Shown here piece after piece: positions 20,701 through 32,114 of a stretch of 64,000 nt of DNA. This stretch comes from Porites lobata (taxonomy: Eukaryota > Cnidaria > Anthozoa > Scleractinia > Poritidae), in the NCBI GenBank assembly GCA_942486035.1, contig CALNXK010000021.1, positions 3,431,001 through 3,495,000 of the forward strand, read 5' to 3'. Below the pieces are notes generated by a model. The model worked only from the letters and a program-made list of their open reading frames with translations. It made no database searches and was not told the origin of the DNA. The position numbers were made by a program, and so were the translations under genes. Each line of letters starts with the position of its first letter. Position 1 is the stretch's first letter.

Positions 20701-22120
20701 TTGTAGAACCAGCTTTATCCTTCTCTTCAGTCAAAGGACCATTTTGTTCGCCCTAAAACTTTCTCGGAAATACCGGTAGAAGTTCAGTAAACTTACTCTA
20801 GAAGAAAAGAATCATTTTTCTGTTGCTCAAATACTATAAGTAGTCAGAGTTTTCTTCACTTTTAATTACATAGTTTTGTTTTCCACTGCACTGTGAAAGT
20901 TTCTGTTCTTTATAAGAAATAACTTTCTGTACGCAAATTTTCCATTTCACTCGCTGTGAAGTAGAGGACAACTGCCGGCAGTCACTTCAAAACAATTGAC
21001 TCTGCCCGTAACACTGAATTGCTGGAGCTGGATTTGTCTGAAGCGAGCAAAACAAATACCCTTATGTGCAGTTTTCTTAATTTTGTAACGGTTGGCTGAG
21101 TTTAATTTGTTTGAATGAAGACCCTCACATGGACCAGTTATTCACTGAGTTATTAAAGCGAGGAGAAGAGCTACATGGTGAATCATGGTTTAGCTGCGAA
21201 GCTCACTGCAACTGATCTTTTGGTTTTAAGATCTTTAGGTAGGTTGTTTTCGTACAAAAAATTCATTTCTTCATTGTCAGCAGGAAGTTTTTGCAATAAT
21301 GTAATTTTAACTTTGTTTGAAGGAAATCCTACTTACGTGTAGGTTTTTGACAGATGTTATGTATTTTCAACTTGACAACACAAAGCATAATTTATATTTA
21401 CGCGAAACGATCAAGTTTAAAAATAAACTATAGTTGCTTTAAAACCGATTTTTCGGAAGATTTTACTAGATAAAGATTGACCTTTTTTCTGCCCGCATAT
21501 CAACGCAATAACTTCTACATTGAGGATTTTGTTTATATTTTAGTTATCTGCGAAACTACGAGTGTCCGATCGAGCGAGGGTTTTAAAATATCAGCTCGAG
21601 TGCGACAAGTTCAGTGCCTTCAAACACATTGTGGGCAAGCGTTAATTTTTTTGGGCAAATCACTGTCCAAAGATATGTTGTTTTTGTGTCCACAGTGGAG
21701 CTCCGGACCTTATATATCCAGGAACTTCCTTATATGAACACATTTTGTAAATGCATCTTGAAAAAAATCGGACCTACGCATGCACATTTCCAGTACAACG
21801 CAAGGAAATTGATGTCGTTAAAGTCCGTTTTACTATGAGGTATTCTTCGAGAAAATTAAGTAACGACAAGGTTATAACCACAGCTTGCAACTTTTGAAGA
21901 CAAATTGCCTGTTCTTTCCAGGTTATGAGTGGAAACATCTTATTTTTAGGCAATAAAATATTTGAAATCCCGCCATTTTTTCAAACCCGGCCTGGGGATC
22001 TGGGCAAAAAAGTTCACGCATGCTCATGACGTTTTTCTGCCCTGAATAGCAGAGCAGCACGCAACTTTGTTGGAGCACGAGGTAGTTTCTGTTTCCTCGA
22101 AAGGTAAAATTTTAAGAGAA

Positions 22121-22229
22121 ATGGGAGACGACGAAGATAAGAAGAGGCTCTATGTTGGTTCTTTGAGCTACAACACAACCGACGAAAGTTTAAGAGCATT
22201 CTTTGAAGAAATCGGTGAAGTTTCAGATG
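22121..22229 (+). CDS. CIRBP: CIRBP-like unit 1 exon 1 (start, RNP2)
   Basis: ATG at 22121, donor GTAAGA. MGDDEDKKRLYVGSLSYN opens the RRM. Compared with 51262-51370 it has eight residue changes and one silent change. Confidence 0.92.
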
Positions 22230-25200
22230 GTAAGAGAAATTAACTCTGAATTACAGAGGTTGCGTTCATTTTGCAAATTGAAAGCTTGCAATGGCAAAAG
22301 GTGCTTGATTTTCATTCAGTAGTGCATTCGGTAATGTTATTACGGCAGCACTGTAGCCTGTAACAAAAAAAGGTTCTTGAAATCGAACGTTCGAAGGTCT
22401 TGGAATCGAAACGTCCATCATGACGATCTGACAGGGGAAATGTCCACTGGCCCAACAATTGGTCACGTAAGAAGGTTGCAGCATGTGGAAGTTTTCATCA
22501 CAAGACGAAAAGACCCTTCCGCGGTTTGAAAATTTCAACTTGTAATAAGGACCAGTTAGCGATGGTTGAGTTATAAGGCTCTCTTTAGAGCGGGTTCGAT
22601 GGATGTCTACAAACCGTTGAAATCTCGATGCCCCGAAATGACATTTCTAGTGTTCTGAGACGACAATTTCTATCTAAAATGTTCACTAAATCGACTGTCA
22701 CAGCTAAGTATTCTCTGTTAGGTGTTTCTTGTATAAGTATCATAAGAATTCATTTGAAAGTTTCAGAATAGATGTCAAAATCGGGATTTTTCCTGTTGCG
22801 ATCGCATCTTCTTGGTTTGCAACCACGTGACAAGGCGGCCATGTTGTGGGTCAATACAATAGAGTTTTTTCTCGAATAATTTACAAAAATATTGAGTTTA
22901 GTTCCAAGAGGAGAGAAATGCTTTTATTCTTGACCACCAACAGCCAACCTAACCCCAAATCGGGAGAATCCTGATGAGAGCAGGATGTTTGGACAGTGTG
23001 ATGTTGATCCATAAATGTAGAGAAGATCATCAAAGTTTAGTGTGCAACTTATGCAGTTGAGAAAAAACCCTAAAAAAATACCGAAAAGATGTGACCTCAT
23101 AAGTTGTGTATTTAACTGTGATGATCTCTTCTGCAATCATTTCCTCATCCTGTAGTTCAAATACATATTTCCTCAAATAATAACCGGGGGCAATTATTTC
23201 TTTTTTTCGCACAAAAAGGGGGTGATTATTTCAAACATTGCTCACTGGAAGTTGTGCCCTAAATATTTTGTTTTCTTTTCCCTTTAAATCAAAAAATAAT
23301 CACATCAAATAAATTGAACATGGGCTTTTTAAGTGTTCCAAATTTAGGTCCTTAATTAATTTTCATAGCTTGAATCATCACTGATCAGTTTTGCTAGATC
23401 TCATTGCACTTTATCTTGACAGGAAGAGCAAAAAAGGAAGAGAAGATGGTGAGCGGGGTTGGGGGGAGGCGATTATTTGAGGGAGGCAATTATTTAAAAA
23501 TGTCAGTTGAACAGGGGCAATTATTCGAGGGAGGTGATTAATTGAGGGACAGCTACTATTTGAGGAAATATGGTATATGATATGCATATAATCATTAGTT
23601 CAGTGTCGATCATTAGGGAACTTAAGAACCACAACGAAGTTCACGACGACGACGTCTCTTGACTGGGAAAAGACTGGAACGAGAACGTCAGTTTCAGTGT
23701 GAAAAAGGAAACTTACGATGTAGTCGGTCGGTTGGTTGACGACGACGACACTGAATGTAAACACAAATGTAAAACTGTCATGTTTGTTCACAACAAAGTT
23801 TTTTGCAGTGGCGTCTTTTAAAACAATGCAAGATCTTATTTTTTAAGCCGTACATCTAATTTCATCGACGATGAAGAATTATTTTTTGTGTTTGTGACCT
23901 CTTCGAGTGGAAAAACACCTGCTTTCCGTATGAAGATTATTGAACTTTCAACCTGAATGAGATGACCGAGTCCGAGTGTTTGTCAGAGTTTAGATTTGGA
24001 AAAAGAGACATTCTGATGTGATAGCTGTTTTCCATATAAAGTTTATTTCCTCTCTATTAAAGATATGTGATTTGCCTTACCTAAATGCATACAAATAAAT
24101 TTATCACTTACGAGTTCGCTCGCTCGGCCTACGCAGCTGTTGTCATTCTTCGAAGTAAAAACAATTCAAAAGGTCTAGATAGCAGCAACAATATAGATAG
24201 TCGTATAAACATAACAACTTTCTTTAATTTTCCAGACATGTTTCGACAGTACATCCGTCATCTTCAGTGTTACATATTTTGAAATCGCCGTTGAATTTAA
24301 AGCGCGTGCGATCGTACAAAGCTTGTTACATTGCGTTGTCAATATTGCGTACTAAAACAAAATTAAATGAGTGACCCTTAGTTCTTTACAGGGAGAGAGT
24401 CGGGTTAATGTGTTTCACCTGCTGGTTGAGATCGGGCTTCTCCCATTTTATGAACATGGATTCTTTAAGCTTCACTTGGTACTTAGTGGCTGCAGAGTCT
24501 AGGATCTCGAAGCAATCCGGTGAGCAGGATGCTCTACAAAACTCTGAACTCTGCAGATGTTTAAAAACGTTCGAAGACCTGTCTGAAAGTAAGTGCTCGC
24601 GCACTCGTGTGGAGAAGTGTTGGCTGGTTTCACCAACATAACAAGCATTACAACTTGCACACGAAAATTTATAGACCACACGCGTGCGTAGCCCCTCAGG
24701 GACAGCATCTTTCACATTAAAAAGATTCCTGACTTTGAAAGTAGTAGTACGCAATATTGACAACGCAATGTAACGAACTTTGTAAGATCGTGCGCGCTCT
24801 AAATTCAACGGCGATTTCAAAATATGTAACACTGAAGATGACGGATGTACCGTCGAAACATGTCTGGAAAATTAAAGAAAGTTGTTATGTTTATACGACT
24901 AAAAACAATTCACTAGTCAAATTTTCAATCAACATCGCTTGTTAGGGAAAAAAAGGAATGATACCTGGATTTATGAGGATAAGAAAATGCAAAGGACTTC
25001 AAAAATCGCTTAAAACAGTGGATTTATACCTGCCAAAGCTTGTGGATTGCAGGACGACATGATTCTACTTTGTTTGGCGTCGTCGATGACACCATAACAA
25101 TGAAATTTACTGGTCGCACTTGCTCAGTACACTGTAACTCACTTCCAGTCGTCGTCGGGGTTCTTAAGTTTCCTATTAAGGATTTAGATCATTGGACCTC

Positions 25201-28200
25201 TTCATCTTCCTCTCTTGTTAAGCCCAGCCAGACAATGGAATTTTATATTGATATTGTGTACTTTCTAATATTGTTCCTTGCAGCGAGAGTTGTAATGGAG
25301 AGAGAGGATGAAACTCGATCAAGAGGCTTTGGCTTTGTGACATTCTATGAAGAAAAGAATGTCCAAAAGGCAATTGAGCAGTTGAATGGAGAGGTAAAAC
25401 GTCTTTCTACAATGGTGGCAACAAATTCCTTAATAAACTCGCTAAATTCCAATATCCACATGCAAATTTTCCAGACTGATCTCCACAAGAGTAGAAATCA
25501 AAACATATATGCTCAGTAGATTTTTGGACCCTTATTCAGTTTACTACTTACTCAGAATTCAAGCTAACACATTGTTTTATTTATTAACTTGGTTATTATA
25601 AAGAAACAAATAAAGTACAGTGGAACCTCTTGTTTGGCACACCTCTATTCAAGGGACACCTCCATTCAGGGGACAAAATTTGGTCCTGGAAAAATGCCCA
25701 CATAATCTTTGTATTTATTACCTCTTTTGAAGGGACAGCTCTACTCAGGGGAAAAGGACACTTTTTCTGGGTGCCAAACCTGAATACCTTAGAACTTGAA
25801 AAGTGACTGACTGCAAAAAGGGTTGATATCTTTAAGCATACCCTTATCACAATTATGGAAGCTTTCACAGACTGAACTATCTCACTTACTGGGTAGAGAC
25901 ACGTCATCGGTATGGAATTTTTGCATTGAAATTCCTCAGACATCACTTCATGGCAAAACTAGTGATGTCACCTGTTTTCTCTGGATAGCAACCTATGTAT
26001 TGTTTACTGAATGCACAGTGCAGTTATAAATGGAATTGTTATTCAATTTTCCTCCTAGGAGCTGGATGGGCGAACCATTAAGGTATCAAGAGCTAAGTCC
26101 CGTGGTGGTGGTGGAGCAGGAGGAGGAGGAGGATATAGAGGAAGAGGGGGTGGCTACGGAGGTGGACGCGGTGGAGGCGACTACAGAGGTGGAAGATATG
26201 GTAGAGGTATGCAACAACAACAACAACAACAACAGTCTTTATTTGTACTAACTCCTGCTCAAAAATAAATTACAATGATGAGAATTAATATTAAAAGTAA
26301 AAATTAGAGTATTGGCTGCCTGAAATAACCATGGGGGCTAGCAGAGCCATGCAGCGAGTTGACAACAGCATTATTTAAAAGTAAATTACAGGTAAGCAAG
26401 AAAACTGAAGCACATCTTTCTCGCTGACCGCTGACCGCTGCACTTCTTGGAGTGTTTCAGGGTTCTCAAAAAGTGCTGGCAACCGGCAATGTCGCCAGCT
26501 GCTTACATAATTTTGTCGGTTACAATTTACTGGTTAAAAGAAAAGAATGAGGAAATAAAGGTGTTACCATTTGCCAGTGTGAGAAAGACCAGTCCACTAC
26601 TCAGGGTCTCAAAATAACTGGTAAATTAAGGTACTGTCCTCACACTGCAAATGGCTCTGACCTTTGCATGTCCTGATGACCTTGTAAAATGGCAGTCCTA
26701 TCTCTATCAGATGTAGGAATACAGGGCTGAAACTTGGCAGTCGCCAGGTCACCAGTGGCGACTTAAAATGTAGCTGGGCGATGAAAAATTGTGGTTGAAT
26801 TGCCTGACTGGCAACTGCAATAAAAAAATATAAATTCGAATTCATCCCAATGTAAGCTTATATTATGATTGCCAGTACGAACTTAAATAAAAATAAAATG
26901 ACAGGTTGTTTTGTTGGAGTACCTTTCTTTCTTGTCCCTGAATCTAATTTCTCCGAGTCGTATGAGCATTTTATAGTTTTAAATGGAAAAGGATTAAACC
27001 CTAAACAATTCTGAACCGATCCATGAGACGCAGGGCTCGAAATTAAAAAAATCCTCAGGTCGCCTTTTGGCGACCAACTAGAGAAATATAGTCACCAGAT
27101 GCAAATTTTTAGTCGCCAGTTTGTATCATGTAAATGACCCAGCTCAGGGCTTGTGGTATTTCGCGCGGTCGCGAAGCCGTGACATTCACAAAAGCACGCA
27201 AAATACCGCGAAATTCAGTAGAAATTTTATCAAATACATGTCTCTTAACAACATATTTGAAACTTATCTCAGCAATTTCATCTTGAAACTTCATCACTGA
27301 AACGTGCACACATCGTCCTAAGACTACCAGGCATAGATTATGTTGCGAAAACCTGGGCACTAGTTATGATGTTAAAGGCTTTGCCATTGGTTCATTTCTG
27401 GAGCGTATTGTTGTTGAGAGAGCAAATGATGACCTCTGTTAGAAAAACGTTTAAAATGCTGGTCTGATCAGCGCAAAACCGATCGATTTCTAGCGAATTT
27501 TCCCTGAAAATAAGCATAAAATCGGCTGTTTTTACCGATTGCTTTTCGCGAAGTTTGCTCCGAAAATTTTCTCGAAATTGGCCGATTTTTCCGCGCATTT
27601 GTCCCTTAACATCCCGCAAAACTTGACTTTTTTCCGCGACCTTTTAGAAACCCTGCATAGTATGGCGCGATCCATCCGATTTCCGCGATTTGAAAATACT
27701 AGGGATAGAAGTCGGTGTAAATTTGGAGGTTAACTGGCTTTGTTTATGACATTTGGCACATTTTTTATGATGAGAGCAAAGCAAGATAATATGAAATGTT
27801 TGTGTTAACTTAACTCATTTAATTTAAATCTAAAATATAGAGAAATCTGGTCGCCACTTTTGCGACTAAATCAGAATTTTTAGTCGCCAAGGAGAAAATA
27901 TTAGTTGCATTGGCGACCGTATCAGTCGCAATTTCGAGCCCTGAGACGCCATTTTGATTTTTCTCACGTGACTCAAGAATTACCCATAGTACTTTGCTGT
28001 CTGCTTTTGTTGCTGCTGCTTCCTTGCCTCCCATGTGTGAACAGCTTTGGAATACTAAATCGACTGGAAAAGACCGGCAAAATGTGGGGATTTCTCTCTG
28101 ATTGTGAGCCGCCTCCAAAAAAAAAAAACCAAAAGATCACAAACATTTCAAAAGTCAGAGGAAGGGCTAGGGAGACCAAAAGGCACATTCCTCTTTCCTT

Positions 28201-28603
28201 TAAATATACTGGAAATCCAGGGCCACTTAATGTTGACCTGGACGACTAAGAATTCAAGGAAACTGGCCTGGCTGGCCACCAAGCACTGGAGTTAAGTTTC
28301 AGCCCTGGTGATAGCATCCTCAATAATAGTGCTCTCATGCTAAATACATTTACACTCTATTTCAAATTAAGTGCTTTTTTATATTTTCCCATGGAAGGTC
28401 ATAACTGAGTGACTTTCTTAGTGTTCAAACAGCTGGACTTTTACTTTGCAGGTTCTTATGGTGGTGGTGGCGGCGGTGGCTATAATAGCTATGGTGGCTA
28501 CGGAGGAGGAGGAGGGAGCTATGGAGGAGGCAGCAGCTATGGTGGAGGCCGCAATTATGGAGGAGGCGGTGGCTATGGTAGCCAAGGTAATGAATATTAT
28601 TAA
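22121..28603 (+). CDS. CIRBP: CIRBP/RBM3-like glycine-rich RNA-binding protein, unit 1
   Basis: Class IV glycine-rich RNA-binding protein: one RRM followed by a Gly/Tyr/Arg/Ser-rich tail. Such proteins bind mRNA, shuttle between nucleus and cytoplasm and are often induced by cold or stress. Exons 22121-22229, 25284-25393, 26059-26206, 28452-28603, phases matching, 519 nt, 172 residues, the usual size for CIRBP. RNP2 is LYVGSL (residues 10-15), RNP1 is RGFGFVTF (exon 2); exon 3 closes the RRM with ELDGRTIKVSRAKSRG and starts RGG/GGY repeats; exon 4 has GGGSSYGGG-type repeats ending GNEYY. The ATG follows an AAGAGAA context in the first exon. Introns 1 and 3 carry a Penelope-like insertion and nested hAT-type elements absent from unit 2. 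A GTAATG inside exon 4 (28587) could serve as an alternative donor. Exact orthology (CIRBP, RBM3 or another GRP) is not decidable here. Confidence 0.9.
23163..23573. mobile_element. TIR-like element, ATTTCCTCAAATAATA ends
   Basis: Left CATATTTCCTCAAATAATAA and right CTACTATTTGAGGAAATATG are inverted. G-rich interior with GGGGGCAATTATTT motifs. In both units (unit 2 52578-52987), so older than the duplication. A one-sided relative (TTACCGTATTTCCTCGAATA) starts at 16505. Confidence 0.75.
24386..24832 (-). CDS. GIY-YIG endonuclease domain of Penelope-like element
   Basis: 148 codons. Contains YKFSCASCNACYVGETSQHF (Cys pair plus the YVGET form of the YIG motif), then RVREHL and a C-terminal KLKESMFIKWEKPDLNQQ, as in PLE GIY-YIG nucleases that nick DNA for target-primed insertion. 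The N-terminal residues run into the flanking inverted repeat. Without the reverse transcriptase it is not autonomous; whether the domain is expressed is unknown. Confidence 0.85.
   Translation of the reverse strand: MLHILKSPLNLERARSYKVRYIALSILRTTTFKVRNLFNVKDAVPEGLRTRVVYKFSCASCNACYVGETSQHFSTRVREHLLSDRSSNVFKHLQSSEFCRASCSPDCFEILDSAATKYQVKLKESMFIKWEKPDLNQQVKHINPTLSL
24832..24859 (+). ncRNA. Hammerhead-like motif in PLE terminal repeat
   Basis: CTGAAGA (24832-24838), helix GACGG/CCGTC (24840-24844, 24850-24854) with loop ATGTA, then GAAAC (24855-24859): the arrangement of a hammerhead core (CUGANGA, helix II, GAAA). One extra T at 24839 before helix II departs from the canonical core. The inverted copy is near 24241-24268 on the minus strand. 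PLEs are known to carry hammerhead motifs; activity here is not established. Confidence 0.45.
25284..25393 (+). CDS. CIRBP: CIRBP-like unit 1 exon 2 (RNP1)
   Basis: Acceptor TTCCTTGCAG, donor GTAAAA. Contains SRGFGFVTFYEEKNVQKAI. The loop before RNP1 reads EREDETRSRG, one residue longer than the canonical DRETGRSRG of unit 2. Confidence 0.92.
25617..25795. repeat. Dispersed repeat, ACAGTGGAACCTC end
   Basis: Starts TACAGTGGAACCTCTTGTTT and continues with GGGACACCTCCATTCAGGGG motifs. Present in both units (54290-54470). Non-coding. Confidence 0.55.
26059..26206 (+). CDS. CIRBP: CIRBP-like unit 1 exon 3 (RRM end, RGG start)
   Basis: Acceptor TTTTCCTCCTAG, donor GTATGC. Encodes ELDGRTIKVSRAKSRG and then a Gly/Arg/Tyr-rich run. 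A (CAA)n tract and about 220 bases of unit 1-only sequence follow at 26210-26432. Confidence 0.92.
26722..28307. mobile_element. hAT-type non-autonomous element, outer
   Basis: Ends CAGGGCTGAAACTT and AAGTTTCAGCCCTG. Inserted in CIRBP intron 3 of unit 1 only; unit 2 runs straight through at about 55170. Target duplication is not clean (GTAGGAATA and GTGATAGC). Hosts the nested element 27031-27943. No transposase ORF. Confidence 0.75.
27031..27943. mobile_element. hAT-type non-autonomous element, nested
   Basis: Ends CAGGGCTCGAAATT and AATTTCGAGCCCTG inside the outer element; GAGACGC is found on both sides. Internal motifs of TTGGCGACC type near both ends (GTCGCCTTTTGGCGACC and GTCGCCAAGG). 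Confidence 0.78.
28452..28603 (+). CDS. CIRBP: CIRBP-like unit 1 exon 4 (Gly-rich tail, stop)
   Basis: Acceptor TACTTTGCAG; TAA at 28601-28603. Encodes GSY followed by GGY/GGS repeats and ends YGSQGNEYY. Confidence 0.92.
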
Positions 28604-28872
28604 GGTAGGAAGTGTGACTGATTTTCGATGTTGTGGTAAAAATCTGTCTGCTGTTGCGACATTTTAATCCCCCCAACAATTTACAGTCACTGAAAATTAC
28701 ATTTCCAGGCTTATAAAGCCTGTAAAACAGACCTGTGACAGCAGAAATACCACTTATATCAAATTTTGTGTTTTTCTGGGTGTCAGTGTCATTGATTTGA
28801 GCTCAAGGTTCACTGGGTCCCTGGATGTGAGGATCTCTGAGTCATTTGCCCTTGTCCTGCTTTGCTTGTCCC

Positions 28873-28878
28873 AATAAA
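28873..28878 (+). terminator. Candidate poly(A) signal, CIRBP-like unit 1
   Basis: AATAAA about 270 bases after the stop codon, conserved at 55729-55734 in unit 2. Later AATAAA-like sites exist, so 3' ends may be multiple. Confidence 0.65.
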
Positions 28879-29193
28879 TAAGAAGTGTTGATTAATAAGT
28901 TTCATGTGATATTTCATTTATTGTCTTTAAGACCAGGGGCAGTATAACTAAAATATAAGGCCACTTGAAAATTATGAGTATGGATCCCTTCTCATCAATA
29001 CCTGATTTACACTGGGTCCCCGTAAATACCTAGACAGGTATTAAAAACTAACTGCAAGGTTTGCTTTTCATCAAAAAGCCTCAAGAGCTTTTTATACACA
29101 AAAAGCTATTTTTTATCATTATTTCAGTAAAACTACATACTTTGCAGTTCAAGATCTTAGTTACGATTTCCAAAGGACGTTCATGTTAATAGA

Positions 29194-29649
29194 AATAGAC
29201 CTTTTTACGGATACGACGGCCATATTGAATTAACTCGATTTAAGGAGTATTATAGGATGCCCAGGGGGCATGAGCACATTTCGTTTGTATTTTCAAGCAC
29301 TTTTCGAGACATTTTTTCTTAACGTTTTCTTAGAATAAGATTGTAATGGGAAAAAGGATCCTTGTGCCGTCTTTGGATCTAATAATGATCGCCTTTTTCT
29401 AGTTTAGTATTAGAAATATGGTCTTTCACTGTATATTTCTCGGGAAAAAGGCGATCATTATTACATCAAAACATTGCACAAGGATCTTTTTTCCCATTAC
29501 AATCTTATTCTAAGAAAACTTGAAGAAAAAATGTCCCGAAAAGCGCTCGAAAATACAAACGAAATGTGTTTATGCCCCCTGGGCATCCTATAATACTCCT
29601 TAAATCGAATTAAGTCAATATGGCTGCCGTATCGGTAAAAAGGTCTATT
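29194..29649. mobile_element. 456-bp foldback element
   Basis: AATAGACCTTTTTACGGATA at the left and its near complement TATCGGTAAAAAGGTCTATT at the right, with arms of about 200 bases that pair almost throughout (centre near 29420). Absent from unit 2, where the flanks join near 56055. Confidence 0.85.
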
Positions 29650-30619
29650 GGCCTACCCTTGCTATAAAAATATTAAACAAAGCAGGAAAATGGTGGACTT
29701 GAACTAGAAAGTTGGGTTAAGGTTTTCAAGTTTGACTCTGTTTATTAAGAAACTTGCTCAAAACATAGCCCAGGCTTGTGGCTTTTTGCTTCCATGCATA
29801 TGCTGCCGTTGGGGAGAGGACTTTTTTAGTTGAGTGGGGAAGTAAGATACTTTGGGTTACAGATTATTTTTTTAAAAGGAAATTGCAGCTTGGCACCAAA
29901 AAGAGATCAGGTCTTGTTTTGTTTTATGCATCTTGCCAAGCATCTTGTGCTCTTTTTTCATGGCCTCGAAGACTTGTGAAAGCAGGTTTCAATATGGTGC
30001 TCCCTTTTCATATTAGCTACATGTAAATAGAAAAATTAATGTTCAAATGACAATACTATTTTAAACAAAATGCAATCAAAAACACCGACTTTTGCACCTC
30101 CTTAGAAAATATTCCATGCTTGGCTGCACTCACCTTCCACAATTTTGGAATGGTCATTTTACACTATGCACAAGGGGGCTGTTTGATTCAAGTCCATGAC
30201 AGTAGCATGTGATTAAGCCGTAAGCCCTAAGCGTGATCAGCGTCTAATTTCCTCTTCTGATAATCATATAAGTGCTGTATATTTTAACGGAGTGGTCTCA
30301 AGAATTAGGGACCTGATCACACAAGATGAATTAGCTGGATACTGTACCAACCTTGCCACTCTACTTCTGTGGTAACCAAATAGGGCCAACAAATGAGAAT
30401 CTAAATTTTGATCTTAGTTTTTAATACAAAGGGTTAATATGCAAGCTACAAGAGTGGAGTGAGTTACCTGGGTGTCCGGGGGTAGGGGTGGGGGGATGAG
30501 GTTGAGATAAGTCGATGAGGTGGGGAGAGAGGCAAAAAAAAGGTGCTGGTATATCCTAACTTTTAAAATCATCAGAGTTTGTCACAGCATCTCTGTACAA
30601 TTTTGTCGTTTAATTAATG

Positions 30620-30965
30620 GTTGATATTGTACTGTGATTATTCTTGCACCGTCTCTTAACGATAGTATTCTGTTTGTCATTCTTACAAAAGGCCGTGACT
30701 GGTAATGCTCTGTACAACACCATGATACCACCATGTTCCTGTTACAATGTACTTATATATTGACGAGCTGAGATGTTTGTTACAAGAAAAAAATATTCAG
30801 TGCCAGGCTGACCTGAAACACGATGAATGAATTTCCTCTGTTTATGACGTTCAGTGCTCTGAAGTAGACTTCCTGTTACCTTGATCCGTGTGCTCTGAAA
30901 TCCTCAACTTGTGACGTGTTCGACTGATCCATGTTTTATGCGGAAACGGCTTGCCATACAAAGTC
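30620..30965. other. Slow-evolving non-coding block
   Basis: About 5 differences in 345 bases against 56975-57345, lower than in neighbouring aligned stretches. No long ORF. Contains TGAATGAATTTCC and CTGA boxes but no convincing snoRNA fold. Could be part of a long 3' UTR, an alternative terminal exon of the CIRBP-like gene or a regulatory element. Confidence 0.35.
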
Positions 30966-32114
30966 CAGCCTTTTTTAATATTATTTTCATTGTTGTTGTT
31001 GTCCACCAGTATACATGTAGCTCTAAACTTGGAATGTTTATTCCTTGTTTGCTTTATCAGTGCAGTCAAAGTAGACTGCTGTACTCATTAAAAGAAAACG
31101 TTTTGCTGTGTCCATTGGAGGTAATAAAACTACTAAGTTTTAGCGACAGCAGGTCATTTCAAGTGGAAAGATTGTGATGATGATTATTTTTCCTTTTTTT
31201 TTCAGTATGTAGTGTATTTTACAAAGTTGTTTGATATCCCATTCCCACTGAAGGAGAGGCGCAAATTAACTTTTCTTGGCAGGAGGGTGATTTTCACATA
31301 AAAAGATGGGCAGCGGTGCTCTTCCTAAAAGTGGATTTCAAATCTGAACAGATACTAATCTGTGTGTGGCTTAAACATTATTTGACCCCTATGAGATATT
31401 CTAAAACGGACAGCTAAATAAGTTTTAGAAGTTTTTATTTCTATAGAGAAGTTGCCAGTGGTTGCTTTCTTCCTCACTATTAATTCATTTTTTGTTTACC
31501 TTGTATCTTCTTAATTTTGTTTTTATGGCAAAGCCTAAATGGTACCAGTTTGGGTAAAGATATTATTCTGTCCTGAACGTCCTAAGTGAGATCAAAATCT
31601 CCCATTTACATCATTAAGTGAGACAAACAGCATGTTTGCCCCTGTCATGAAGGCTTTCCAGGTGTAATGACATTGCTTCTATCAAATGAGTTGTTTATGA
31701 AAATTGACCACTGCAAAGGTAACTCAAATGCTGTGATTTATGGGAACGATTTGCATCACGTGACCTAAATATTTGACACTCCCAGAAAATGTAAGGCCCA
31801 GCTAGACTTTAACCAAGGGGCTTTTTCGGTATTACAAAATAAGTATTGGTGCTTTGACCTCCAAGTGAGTTAGTTCAACAGTTAGGGTTTGGACTGGCCT
31901 CGGGCTGGGGTTTGCGCTTCAAAAACTCACGTGATAAGTACTTTCATCCACACTGCAACACTGTAGGGTGACTAACTATATGTTGTGTATGTTGAATTAA
32001 GAATACTTCGCACTTGGTCTTAAATTTGAAAACTCGCCACCCCCTTGGTGTTGTGCAGTTTGGCTTAACATAGAGCATTGCAAGGCTTGTAACAACTAGG
32101 CTTCCTATTTAAGT

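Larger units (their letters stand above)
13316..22120. other. Intergenic, DEPDC5 to CIRBP-like gene, unit 1
   Basis: I see no supported protein gene here. It holds the 3' flank of DEPDC5 and several short elements (13984-14405, 16020-16205, 18580-18659, 18700-18809, 19345-20700). 16.1-18.83 kb and 18.9-22.05 kb have no counterpart in unit 2. 15027-15163, starting near AAGATAAGATAAGAATTTTA, is also missing from unit 2. A minus-strand open stretch at 17125-17319 has no recognisable features. The promoter of the CIRBP-like gene should lie at the right end. Confidence 0.7.
24169..24900 (-). mobile_element. Truncated Penelope-like element (PLE) with inverted terminal repeats
   Basis: 732-bp insertion in CIRBP intron 1, flanked by a perfect 12-bp target duplication AAAAACAATTCA (24157-24168, 24901-24912). 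Unit 2 has the matching empty site near 53580. A minus-strand ORF is flanked by about 190-bp inverted repeats, each with the CTGAAGATGACGG...CCGTCGAAAC motif. The reverse transcriptase is missing, so this is a truncated copy keeping only the endonuclease end. Confidence 0.88.

Noticed and set aside
28425..28679. His/Tyr/Leu-rich minus-strand frame, and its copy at 55283-55483
   Set aside because: Antisense shadow of the glycine-rich exon 4.
30780..30900. Box C/D snoRNA
   Set aside because: TGAATGA and CTGA boxes are present, but no terminal stem or clear C'/D' pair; boxes this short occur by chance.
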